Source: Bacteroidota bacterium (lineage in GTDB: Bacteria > Bacteroidota > Ignavibacteria > Ignavibacteriales > Melioribacteraceae). From it: a DNA stretch of 34,511 bases. Below the pieces are notes generated by a model. It searched no databases and had not been told where the DNA came from. It worked only from the letters and a program-made list of their open reading frames with translations. Shown here in pieces: positions 25,271-32,893 of the stretch; positions within the stretch are counted from its first letter, which is position 1, and each line of letters starts with the position of its first letter. A program made the translations under genes and the position numbers. The DNA is taken from the NCBI GenBank assembly GCA_021812705.1, contig JAKAMT010000014.1, positions 1-34,511 on the forward strand. The letters run 5' to 3'.

Positions 25271-25869
25271 TGCCATATTTTAAATTCGATTACTTCGGCT
25301 TTGATTTCAGCTTGGTCGTGGCTTTTATTGTAGGCATTGGTTTCGGCTTCGCGTTGGAAAGAGGCGGATTCGGAAACGCAAGAATATTAGCTGCTCAATT
25401 TTATTTCTACAATATGCGCGTGCTTAAAGTAATGTTCTCTGCAATTGTTACCGCAATGCTCGGACTTTTTTATTTCGCTTGGATCGGCTGGCTGGATCTT
25501 TCGTTAGTTTATATCGGTGATACTTACATAGTTCCTCAGATTATCGGCGGTCTGATTTTAGGTATTGGATTTGTGATCGGCGGTTACTGTCCGGGTACCT
25601 CATTGGTGTCGGCTTCAACGGGAAGAACAGACGGAATTGTTTTTGTTCTGGGAATCTTTGCGGGAATTTTTGTCTTCGGCGAATTATTCCCGTTGATAGA
25701 AGGATTTTACAATTCAACAAATTTAGGACGCGTTACTCTTCCCGAATTTTTAGGAATCTCGCACGGAATGGTTGTGTTTCTTGTTGTCCTGATGGCATTA
25801 GGCGCGTTTGCTGCTGCCGGATGGGGAGAAAAAGTTTTGGCAAAGAAAAACGGAAGAGGTGTTGAATGA
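25267..25869 (+). CDS. YeeE/YedE-family sulfur permease, second half-size protein
   Basis: The protein has 200 residues from the ATG at 25267. That start overlaps the upstream stop as ATGA and lies 8 bp after AAGGAGG (25252-25258); the ATG at 25261 is too close to that site. Signatures are 'GFGFALERGGFGNARILAAQ' near 25-45 and 'GFVIGGYCPGTSLVSASTGR' with C108, both typical of YeeE/YedE half proteins. About five helices are visible. It should pair with the preceding protein to form one carrier. The stop overlaps the rhodanese-like gene by four bases. Confidence 0.87.
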   Translation: MMPYFKFDYFGFDFSLVVAFIVGIGFGFALERGGFGNARILAAQFYFYNMRVLKVMFSAIVTAMLGLFYFAWIGWLDLSLVYIGDTYIVPQIIGGLILGIGFVIGGYCPGTSLVSASTGRTDGIVFVLGIFAGIFVFGELFPLIEGFYNSTNLGRVTLPEFLGISHGMVVFLVVLMALGAFAAAGWGEKVLAKKNGRGVE

Positions 25870-26531
25870 AAGAGCTCTTGAAAAAATTAAGTGCTGCACA
25901 GAAATTAGCCGCCGCCGCTTTTCTACTCGGACTGCTGGCATTGATAATCGGCACTCCTTCGAATAATCATTCTGTAAATGTGAACGCGAAGGAGATGCTT
26001 CTTTCTACAATCAAAACTCAGGACAGAGTAGATGTGATGACATTGGCAGACTGGCTCATAAAAGAAAAATTGGATTACACTCTGGTTGATCTTAGAAGCG
26101 AAAAAGAATTTGCTGCTTACAATATTCCTTCATCGCTCAATGTTCCTGTGGAAAATATTCTCACTTCGGATCTGCGTCGCAACCAAAAAATACTTCTATA
26201 CGGAAATGATGATGTAGCCTCCGCTCAGGCGTGGTTTATACTGAAAAGCTCCAATTATAAATCAGTTTATATTTTAGATGGCGGCTTGAATGCCTGGAAG
26301 GATAAAATCCTTTTCCCCAAACTCGCAGATAATTCCACAGATGAAGAAAAAAGCACATTCGAAAAAGTGAAACAGATTTCACTTCACTTTGGCGGAACTC
26401 CGCAATTAATTTCCGGCGGAACATCGTCTGCGGTAACTCCTCAGTCAGCTCAAGTTCAGCCGATGCCTAAGCTTTCCGCGCCCAAAAGCCCAGCAGGAGG
26501 CGTCGCTAAGAAGAAAAAAGAGGGCTGCTGA
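25866..26531 (+). CDS. Membrane-anchored rhodanese-like protein lacking the catalytic cysteine
   Basis: The protein has 221 residues. One hydrophobic helix lies at about 12-30, and a rhodanese domain at about 55-150 with 'YTLVDLRSEKEFAAYNIPSSLNVP' and 'SVYILDGGLNAWK'. The active-site loop reads L-L-Y-G-N-D-D-V-A-S, so the usual cysteine is replaced (by G113) and normal sulfurtransferase chemistry is not expected. The only cysteine is the very last residue (C221), after a lysine run at the end of a flexible Pro/Ala/Ser tail. It overlaps the permease gene by four bases. It may be a sulfur-binding or scaffold protein for the permease, which is inference. Confidence 0.83.
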   Translation: MKELLKKLSAAQKLAAAAFLLGLLALIIGTPSNNHSVNVNAKEMLLSTIKTQDRVDVMTLADWLIKEKLDYTLVDLRSEKEFAAYNIPSSLNVPVENILTSDLRRNQKILLYGNDDVASAQAWFILKSSNYKSVYILDGGLNAWKDKILFPKLADNSTDEEKSTFEKVKQISLHFGGTPQLISGGTSSAVTPQSAQVQPMPKLSAPKSPAGGVAKKKKEGC

Positions 26532-26540
26532 TTTTGAAAT

Positions 26541-26584
26541 GGATCAGAAGCAGGTTTTCGGATAATCACCGCCTGCTCTGATCC
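26541..26584 (+). other. Long hairpin after the rhodanese-like gene
   Basis: GGATCAGAAGCAGG (26541-26554) pairs with CCTGCTCTGATCC (26572-26584): 13 pairs with one bulged A and a 17-nt loop. It lies 9 bp after the stop codon. The nearest T run begins about 12 nt later, so it is not a standard Rho-independent terminator. It may attenuate read-through or protect the upstream mRNA end. Confidence 0.55.
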
Positions 26585-26658
26585 TGATTGTTCTGAAATT
26601 TTTTAATGATTGTTTTAACCACGAATCAATCCCGCCAAAATTATAAGAGGTGTGCACA

Positions 26659-27768
26659 ATGAAATATTTTGTTAAAACTGTTTTACTATTTCTTTTCTTG
26701 TCGATAGGTGCGGTTTTCCCTTCTCAGCACGGTATCTATCTTCACACGGTTGCTAATATTAAAGGAGATATTAATAAGGTAGGGGAAGAGCTTAAGGTTA
26801 AATTGAAAAATGCCGGTTACAATATTTTGAACTATACAGATGTTGCTACTCCGGATATTGTAAGACAAAAAAAAGAGGAGCAGTGCAATTTTAAAGCTAA
26901 ACTCATATTGCTCGGTTCAAATGATTTTACGAAAATGATTACTGCCCGCGGTAATAAATATCTCGCTGCGGCTTTTATAAGAATTGGAATTTATGAATCA
27001 CAAGACGGTATACAGGTCGTAATTGCAGACCCGGAGACAATCAACCGGGTGGTCTTTAATGATCTGTGGGAAAGCGGAAAAGAGAACGATTACAACCAAA
27101 TCATTGCGAAGACAAAAGAATTTAAAACCAATCTGATTAAAACCATTCATTCAATCGGAACAGGAAATAATATTGAAAAACCGATGGAACCGATTCGCAG
27201 CGATGAAGATCTGCGCGAGTCTTCGCGCGATATGTTCATGATGGTGGGAAAAATGACCTTCTTTAATGATGAGGATCAATTTCCGGTTGTCTTTTCAAGA
27301 AAAAATAATGAGGGAAGAAAAGGACTTGACAGATTGATCGGTGAGATGAAAAATAATTTGAAAAATTTTAGTCCGGCAAAAAATGATGTAGAGTACCGCT
27401 ATGTGGCATCACCCGAAGTATTGAAATGGAGAATCATCGGTCAGATCTATTCACCGGATTCCACTTCGGTAGTTCTGGGAATTACTCGCCCGCAGACAGA
27501 AGGACTTTCATTTCATATTGCCGGTTCAAAATTTGAGACAAAAGAAAATAAATGTCCGGGCATCAATCACCTTGTTGCTTACCCGATAGAAATTTTGATT
27601 ACTCAAAAAGACGGACAATTGATTGTTAATACGGCAAGAGAAATGTTCAGAATGGATATGTATTTCTGGGATGCGGGTAAAATGGCTTTTATGAATCATA
27701 TGAGTATGCCGTCTGTGCTGGATGAATCGATTAAACTGGCGCTCTTTGGAAAAGAATCTAAAAAATAG
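26659..27768 (+). CDS. Secreted protein with DUF302-like N-terminal domain
   Basis: The protein has 369 residues from the ATG at 26659, which has AGAGG eight bases upstream. A signal peptide is visible (KYFVKTVLLFLFLSIGAVFPSQ). Residues about 30-150 resemble DUF302: helix 'VGEELKVKLKNAGYNIL', strand 'KLILLGSND', then 'AAAFIRIGIYESQDGIQVVIADPETIN'. The remainder (about 190-365) has no family I recognise; it includes 'MVGKMTFFNDEDQFPVVF' and a C-terminal Met-rich stretch. It precedes a FadL-type porin gene by 48 bp, so both may be co-expressed envelope proteins. The DUF302 call is moderate. Confidence 0.6.
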   Translation: MKYFVKTVLLFLFLSIGAVFPSQHGIYLHTVANIKGDINKVGEELKVKLKNAGYNILNYTDVATPDIVRQKKEEQCNFKAKLILLGSNDFTKMITARGNKYLAAAFIRIGIYESQDGIQVVIADPETINRVVFNDLWESGKENDYNQIIAKTKEFKTNLIKTIHSIGTGNNIEKPMEPIRSDEDLRESSRDMFMMVGKMTFFNDEDQFPVVFSRKNNEGRKGLDRLIGEMKNNLKNFSPAKNDVEYRYVASPEVLKWRIIGQIYSPDSTSVVLGITRPQTEGLSFHIAGSKFETKENKCPGINHLVAYPIEILITQKDGQLIVNTAREMFRMDMYFWDAGKMAFMNHMSMPSVLDESIKLALFGKESKK

Positions 27769-27816
27769 ATGTTTTGAAAAATGCTTCACAACTCACTAAA
27801 ATAAAGGAGTATTAAA

Positions 27817-29292
27817 ATGAAGTTAGTAAAATCAGTTGCTCTGTTCCTGTTGGTTGCTTCGGCTGTAATGGCGCAAACCGGAACCCGGTTAGTTGGATTT
27901 ACAGCGCAATCTATGGGACGCGGCGGTGCTTCAATTGGAACTTTCGACAGTAATGAATTGATGATGACAAATCCGGCCGGAATATCGTTCCTCAACAATT
28001 CATCGCTTGATGTAAATTTGTCTTTAATGTTTCCCTCACTTCATTTCAAAAATAATTTGAATGATGCGAACGGAGATAAAAATGTATTTCCGCTCCCTGC
28101 GGTTTCATACGTTCATAACTGCGGCTCAAGCGATTTTACATGGGGAGTAGGATTTTTTACTGCAGGCGGAATGGGTGCGGATTACAAATTGAAACACGCT
28201 CTGTACGGAACCGCACTTCAGGAGTACCATTCTAAACTTGCTTCTATGCAGGGCGGTTTGACATTTGCATACAAGTTCGATAAAAATTTATCTGTGGGCG
28301 CAAGCCTTCATTTGGTTTACAGCATGCTGGAATTTTCAATGCCGTTCGCGTTGAATCCTCTCGCGATGCAGGGAATAGCAATGCCCGGCATGACATTCGG
28401 ACAAATGTTTGCGGCTCCTCCTGCCATGGGCGGATTCGGATACGATGAAGTTACAGCTGCCGCAAAGATGAACAATCTTACTGCCGTGGGCTTTAACGGC
28501 AAGATCGGTTTTGCTTATAAGGTGAATGAAAAATTTTCTTTGGGATTAAGCTATACAATGCCTACATCTCTTACTTATAGCGGAGGCAAGGCAACAATGG
28601 ATATGACAGCGCAGCTCAACGACGCGTTCGGAAAAGCAATGATGGGCTGGATGATGCAGAACCCAGGAAAGACACAGCAGGATGCTCAGGCGGCAATCAT
28701 GGCCCAATTTACGGCACTTGGTATTGATATGTCCAAAGGTGTTATTGCAAATTATGATCTAGATGTTGATCTGAAATTCCCTCAGTCGATCGGATTCGGC
28801 GCGTCCTACGAGGCAGCGAATAATTTGAAATTGTCAGCCGATATAGAATGGATAAATTGGGAAAATGCTTTCGATAAAATGACCTTGAAACTGAAGAGCG
28901 GGAACAACGCAAACATCAACAAGATGATGGGCAACACAGGAACGTTCAATATCGATTTCCCGATGAACTGGAAAAATTCTATTTTAGTAAAATTAGGCGG
29001 TGAATTAAAACTGAATAAGGCATTTACAGCAAGATTAGGATACGCATACGGAGGAAATCCGGTTCCTGAATCAACAGTATTTCCAATCTTTCCGGCAATT
29101 GTGGAAAACCATATAACAGCAGGCTTGAGCGTTAAAGCTTCTGATTCTATTACACTTAATGCGGCTTTTGAAATGGCACTTAACAAATCTTTGAAAGCCA
29201 GCAATCCCAGCGTAATCTCAAACGAATTCGACGGAAGTACAAGCGAATTATCAACAACTTTAATTCACTTCTCTTTCAATTACGCTTTCTAA
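27817..29292 (+). CDS. OmpP1/FadL-family outer-membrane protein
   Basis: The protein has 491 residues. A signal peptide is visible at about 1-20 (ending A-V-M-A-Q). The mature N terminus 'FTAQSMGRGGASIGTFDSNELMMTNPAGISFL' region is the classical FadL/TodX plug motif (N-P-A-G). The rest shows alternating strand patterns of a beta-barrel, ending in N-Y-A-F, a typical outer-membrane insertion signal. A methionine-rich stretch lies at about 185-205. FadL proteins take up hydrophobic compounds such as fatty acids or aromatics. AAGGAG precedes the start and a terminator follows. Confidence 0.9.
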   Translation: MKLVKSVALFLLVASAVMAQTGTRLVGFTAQSMGRGGASIGTFDSNELMMTNPAGISFLNNSSLDVNLSLMFPSLHFKNNLNDANGDKNVFPLPAVSYVHNCGSSDFTWGVGFFTAGGMGADYKLKHALYGTALQEYHSKLASMQGGLTFAYKFDKNLSVGASLHLVYSMLEFSMPFALNPLAMQGIAMPGMTFGQMFAAPPAMGGFGYDEVTAAAKMNNLTAVGFNGKIGFAYKVNEKFSLGLSYTMPTSLTYSGGKATMDMTAQLNDAFGKAMMGWMMQNPGKTQQDAQAAIMAQFTALGIDMSKGVIANYDLDVDLKFPQSIGFGASYEAANNLKLSADIEWINWENAFDKMTLKLKSGNNANINKMMGNTGTFNIDFPMNWKNSILVKLGGELKLNKAFTARLGYAYGGNPVPESTVFPIFPAIVENHITAGLSVKASDSITLNAAFEMALNKSLKASNPSVISNEFDGSTSELSTTLIHFSFNYAF

Positions 29293-29302
29293 AAAACCTT
29301 TT

Positions 29303-29337
29303 CAGGGAGAAGAAAATTTTTTCTTCTCCCTGTTTTT
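29303..29337 (+). terminator. Strong terminator after the FadL-type gene
   Basis: A 12-bp perfect stem CAGGGAGAAGAA / TTCTTCTCCCTG with a 6-nt loop is followed by TTTTT. It lies between convergent genes; the minus-strand side has an A/T-rich flank and may also terminate the NTPase transcript. Confidence 0.9.
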
Positions 29338-29815
29338 AAGCTCCCGTTTCTTCCGCAATATCAAAGATTTTAAATTTGTTTTCCAGATAATAATGTTTCA
29401 CAAATTTATCAAGCATCTCTTCTCTCACGACGCACAGAATATTAAAGGGCACAGATTCAGCAGCCGACAATATTTTTGAGAAAGCAGGTTCAATCCCTTT
29501 GCCTGCAAGTTCCAGAGGCCCAATCTCATCAATAATCAGCCAGTCCAATTCTTTTCGAAGGGATTCTTCCAGAAGAGCCTGCGACCACTTGAATGACTCG
29601 ATGCTGAATTTATATTTGCCAATACTTATATAATCATTTTCACTCTCTGTTTCCAAAGGCTTTAGAGTTCTGCTTCCCAGATGATATAAGAACCTTTTTC
29701 CGTCTACTACCGGCTGAAAAATTCCGTCTATCCCGGAATGCGAAACTGCCCATTTCATCAAACGGGTAGTCTTTCCGGAATGGACTGGACCCGATAAAAT
29801 AAATATTCGGCTCAT
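29336..29815 (-). CDS. THEP1-like nucleoside-triphosphatase (NTPase_1 family)
   Basis: The protein has 159 residues from the ATG at 29815, which overlaps the stop of the upstream gene as ATGA. Walker A 'GPVHSGKTT' (9-17) is at the N terminus, and Walker B with the catalytic Glu is 'LIIDEIGPLEL'. Size and the 'IDEIGPLEL' pattern fit the THEP1/NTPase_1 family, which hydrolyses NTPs slowly; the biological role is unknown. Coupling to a membrane protein gene suggests that it might energise or regulate that protein, which is inference. Confidence 0.83.
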   Translation of the reverse strand: MSRIFILSGPVHSGKTTRLMKWAVSHSGIDGIFQPVVDGKRFLYHLGSRTLKPLETESENDYISIGKYKFSIESFKWSQALLEESLRKELDWLIIDEIGPLELAGKGIEPAFSKILSAAESVPFNILCVVREEMLDKFVKHYYLENKFKIFDIAEETGA

Positions 29816-30885
29816 CTTTTTTCTTCCCAGAATAACAGATACGTGAACGAATCCGCAAAAAATATTTTGAAGCGGTTTATTCCTCTTAAGTTTTTGGACC
29901 CTCTCCAGCAATAATTTATTATCGTCCTGAAATCGGGGAACAATGATGTTATATCATTTACTTCCGAAGCATGTCTAAAATTATTTTTTTCCAGAAATCT
30001 CCTGAATTTTTTTACAGCAAAGGGAGAAATGACTGAAAACCAGATAATTGTAATTGCGACAGAACGTAAAATCATTATCAGAATTTCATAGACTTTGTTT
30101 TTGCCCAATTCGGGATCAAAAAAAGAAATTAAAAGCATTGCAGCAAAAAAGAAAATCAATAAAAGTCCCGATCTTTTTTTCCACCACTTTTTCTTGACCC
30201 TCTTTTTCCCGGCGAACAGATCTTCGCTAATTTCAGTATCCAAAACACTTTTGTCGAAAATATTTTTTTTCTCTTTTATCCAGTCAGAAATTTTCGCCGC
30301 TTTTATTCCGACATAAATACCTGCAATAAGATGGAGCGCTGTGTAAAATCCTATCAATATCAGACTGAATCTTACCGAAAGCGATCCTTTTAAAACAGGA
30401 ATTTGCGATAGAACGAAATCCGTGAATATGTCGATCGATTTCCAGAACTCTGTGCCGAATAATAACGTGAGGATAAACAGTTTTTGCAGCGCTGAAAAAA
30501 GAAGAGATACTATTCCATGAAGTAGAGCTGCCAGCCGCTCATATTTGATGGCAGAATAGAAAAGATATCCTGTTAATCCCTGCAGAGCAACTGCAAAGTA
30601 AGCGGTTAAAGGAGAATAGGGGCTGACAAAAGCTTTTACAAGAATGACTATCAGCGTTGAACGTAAGATTGTGTTTTTTTCTTTTGAATATTTCGCGATC
30701 AGAAAAATAAAAATAATTGCGGCACTTCCGAGAAATGCCCCCGTAAATGGAATTTTTAACGCATGAAGAACGCCACCAAGCGCTGCTTCGCTGAATCCCC
30801 ACAAAGCTGTAAATCTTTGAACACCTACTGATTCGGCCGTTTTAAAATTCTGAACGCGGCTGCTAATAGATTCTATTTCATTCAA
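29812..30885 (-). CDS. Polytopic membrane protein of unknown function
   Basis: The protein has 357 residues. I do not recognise a named family. The N-terminal half (about 25-200) has about five to six hydrophobic helices with small-residue patterns ('ALWGFSEAALGGVLHALKIP', 'TGAFLGSAAIIFIFLIA', 'VSPYSPLTAYFAVALQGLTG') loosely reminiscent of ECF-transporter S components. A charged linker (about 205-235, with many Lys) follows, then two further helices and a soluble C-terminal tail of about 70 residues. It lies two bases after the AhpD-like gene and overlaps the NTPase gene by four, so the three form one operon. Confidence 0.65.
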   Translation of the reverse strand: MNEIESISSRVQNFKTAESVGVQRFTALWGFSEAALGGVLHALKIPFTGAFLGSAAIIFIFLIAKYSKEKNTILRSTLIVILVKAFVSPYSPLTAYFAVALQGLTGYLFYSAIKYERLAALLHGIVSLLFSALQKLFILTLLFGTEFWKSIDIFTDFVLSQIPVLKGSLSVRFSLILIGFYTALHLIAGIYVGIKAAKISDWIKEKKNIFDKSVLDTEISEDLFAGKKRVKKKWWKKRSGLLLIFFFAAMLLISFFDPELGKNKVYEILIMILRSVAITIIWFSVISPFAVKKFRRFLEKNNFRHASEVNDITSLFPDFRTIINYCWRGSKNLRGINRFKIFFADSFTYLLFWEEKR

Positions 30886-30887
30886 TA

Positions 30888-31211
30888 CTATTTGCCTTTC
30901 TTCTTGTCGAGTATGTCGTCCATCCAGCTCATTACCGCCATCGATTTCGGGAATCCGATTGTAGGTATTGCCAGCAGCGCCACATGACGGATCTCTTTTT
31001 TTGTAATCTTAAGTTTAAGCGCCTTTCTGACCTGTGCGTGAACGGCTCCTTCCATGCCCGCGCCAGCTGCCAACGCCAATTTTACAAGCTGACGCTCCTT
31101 GTCGCTTAATGCGCCGTCTCTATGTATCGAGTCGCCCAGTGTTTCGTAAGCTACGGCAATTTCAGGATATTCTCTCAAAAATCTTTCAAATCTTTTTGGC
31201 AATGCAGACAT
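30888..31211 (-). CDS. Carboxymuconolactone decarboxylase/AhpD-like protein without cysteines
   Basis: This small soluble protein has 107 residues. The CMD core 'LSDKERQLVKLALAAGAGMEGAVHAQVRKA' region is clear, with E54 and H58 at the usual place. The C-x2-C pair of AhpD peroxidases is missing; the protein has no cysteine, so it cannot act as a classical thiol peroxidase. GAGG is located upstream of the start. It is the first gene of a three-gene minus-strand unit. Confidence 0.87.
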   Translation of the reverse strand: MSALPKRFERFLREYPEIAVAYETLGDSIHRDGALSDKERQLVKLALAAGAGMEGAVHAQVRKALKLKITKKEIRHVALLAIPTIGFPKSMAVMSWMDDILDKKKGK

Positions 31212-31347
31212 ATTAACCTCGCGTTAAAATTTAACAAAAGATTTTATTTAAGATGATGAAGCCTCAATTCTCATATTTAAAGATAATCAATCATTATGAA
31301 TAAAAAGTTTTTGTATTTTTAAATAGTTAAAATATGCAGAGGCTCTA

Positions 31348-32322
31348 TTGAAAATATTGGTGACGGGAGGAGCAGGTTACATCGGTTCCCATTTTGTGAA
31401 ATACCTTCTGAAAAATAATTACGAACCTGTAGTGCTGGATAATCTTTCAAGAGGACACAGAAAAGCTGTCCCAGACGGAGTTGCATTCGAAGAGATAGAT
31501 CTTCATGACAGCGATGGTTTATCGGACGCGATTAAAATTCACTCTCCATCTGCAGTTGTGCATTTCGCGGCATTTGCCTACGTCGGTGAATCGGTTGAGC
31601 ATCCGGATCTGTATTATCACAATAATGTTGCCGGCAGCATGAATTTAATTCGCTTGTGCGCCAAAAATGGAATTAAGAATTTTATCTTTTCATCGACATG
31701 CTCAATATACGGCAATCCGGCGCGCACTCCCATTTCCGAAGAAGAACCGGCCAATCCGATAAATCCTTATGCAAATACAAAATTAATTATAGAGATGATG
31801 CTGAAGGATTTTGAAAACGCATTCGGGATGAAGTATGTAGCCCTTCGATATTTCAATGCCGCGGGGGCGGATCCTGCGGGAGAAATTGGAGAAAGTCACT
31901 ACCCAGAGCCGCATCTAATCCCTATTGTGCTGGATGCCGCTGCGGGCAAAAGAGATAAAGTTTCGGTCTACGGAGATGATTATGACACTCCCGACGGCAC
32001 CTGCATTCGCGACTATATTCACGTGAATGATTTGGCGGACGCGCATCTTAAAGCCATTAGTTATCTGAATTCGGGGAATGAATCAACCGTGATTAATTTG
32101 GGAACCGGACACGGTAATTCTGTGCGTGAAATTATTGAGAGAGCTGAGTCGGTGACGGGTAAAAATATTCCTTTTGAAATTGTAAAACGCCGCGCCGGAG
32201 ATCCGGCTGTACTGGTGGCGGATAACCGGAAAGCAAAAAATCTTTTAAATTGGTCGCCGGCCTTTTCAACCGGAGATATTATTAAGAGTGCATGGAACTG
32301 GCATACTAATCCAAAATTTTGA
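31348..32322 (+). CDS. galE: UDP-glucose 4-epimerase
   Basis: GalE interconverts UDP-glucose and UDP-galactose. The protein has 324 residues. The NAD-binding 'GGAGYIGSH' (7-15), 'VVHFAAFAYVGESVEHP', the catalytic T117/Y141-x3-K145 ('PYANTK') and 'RYFNAAGADPAGEIGE' are typical, and 'PDGTCIRDYIHVNDLA' follows. The start is TTG at 31348, with AGAGG about six bases upstream; no ATG fits. It begins a run of sugar-nucleotide genes (rfbC, ugd). Confidence 0.95.
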   Translation: MKILVTGGAGYIGSHFVKYLLKNNYEPVVLDNLSRGHRKAVPDGVAFEEIDLHDSDGLSDAIKIHSPSAVVHFAAFAYVGESVEHPDLYYHNNVAGSMNLIRLCAKNGIKNFIFSSTCSIYGNPARTPISEEEPANPINPYANTKLIIEMMLKDFENAFGMKYVALRYFNAAGADPAGEIGESHYPEPHLIPIVLDAAAGKRDKVSVYGDDYDTPDGTCIRDYIHVNDLADAHLKAISYLNSGNESTVINLGTGHGNSVREIIERAESVTGKNIPFEIVKRRAGDPAVLVADNRKAKNLLNWSPAFSTGDIIKSAWNWHTNPKF

Positions 32323-32330
32323 GGTGTAGT

Positions 32331-32879
32331 TTGAAATTTGAAAAAGTTTTTATTGAAGGCCTTCTTCTTATTACTCCGGATGTTCACAAAGATGCGCGCG
32401 GATTTTTTTATGAATCTTTCAATAAAAAGAAATTTACTGAAGGGGGAATTGATCTGAATTTTGTTCAGGATAATATCTCAAAATCATCCAAGGGAACAAT
32501 CAGAGGATTGCATTACCAGTCCGGCAAATTTGCGCAGGGCAAATTGTGCACCGTAGTTGAAGGAAAAGTGCTTGATGTTGCGCTTGATATTCGCCATGGT
32601 TCTCCAACATTCGGAAAATATTTTTCAGTTGAATTGAATGATGAAACAAAAAATCAGCTCTGGATTCCTCCCGGATTCGCGCATGGATTCTCCGTTCTTT
32701 CAGATTATGCAATCTTCAGTTATAAATGCACATCGCTTTATGAACCTCAGAGTGAAAGGACCATTCTATTCAGCGATTCGGACCTGAATATAAATTGGAT
32801 AGTGGAAGATCCTGTGGTTTCCGAAAAGGATATGAAGGGAACTCCATTTAAAAAAATCGAAAAAGATTTCAACTATTAA
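32331..32879 (+). CDS. rfbC: dTDP-4-dehydrorhamnose 3,5-epimerase
   Basis: RfbC (RmlC) epimerises dTDP-4-keto-6-deoxyglucose on the way to dTDP-rhamnose. The protein has 182 residues from the TTG at 32331, chosen because GAGGTG (32321-32326) precedes it with good spacing; a TTG at 32319 overlapping galE is the alternative. Visible are 'DARGFFYESFN', 'QDNISKSSKGTIRGLHYQ' with the catalytic H61, 'VVEGKVLDVALDIR', 'WIPPGFAHGF' and 'YKCTSLYEP' with the likely catalytic Tyr. rfbA, rfbB and rfbD are not in the window. Confidence 0.92.
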   Translation: MKFEKVFIEGLLLITPDVHKDARGFFYESFNKKKFTEGGIDLNFVQDNISKSSKGTIRGLHYQSGKFAQGKLCTVVEGKVLDVALDIRHGSPTFGKYFSVELNDETKNQLWIPPGFAHGFSVLSDYAIFSYKCTSLYEPQSERTILFSDSDLNINWIVEDPVVSEKDMKGTPFKKIEKDFNY

Positions 32880-32893
32880 ATAAAAGGGGAAAT

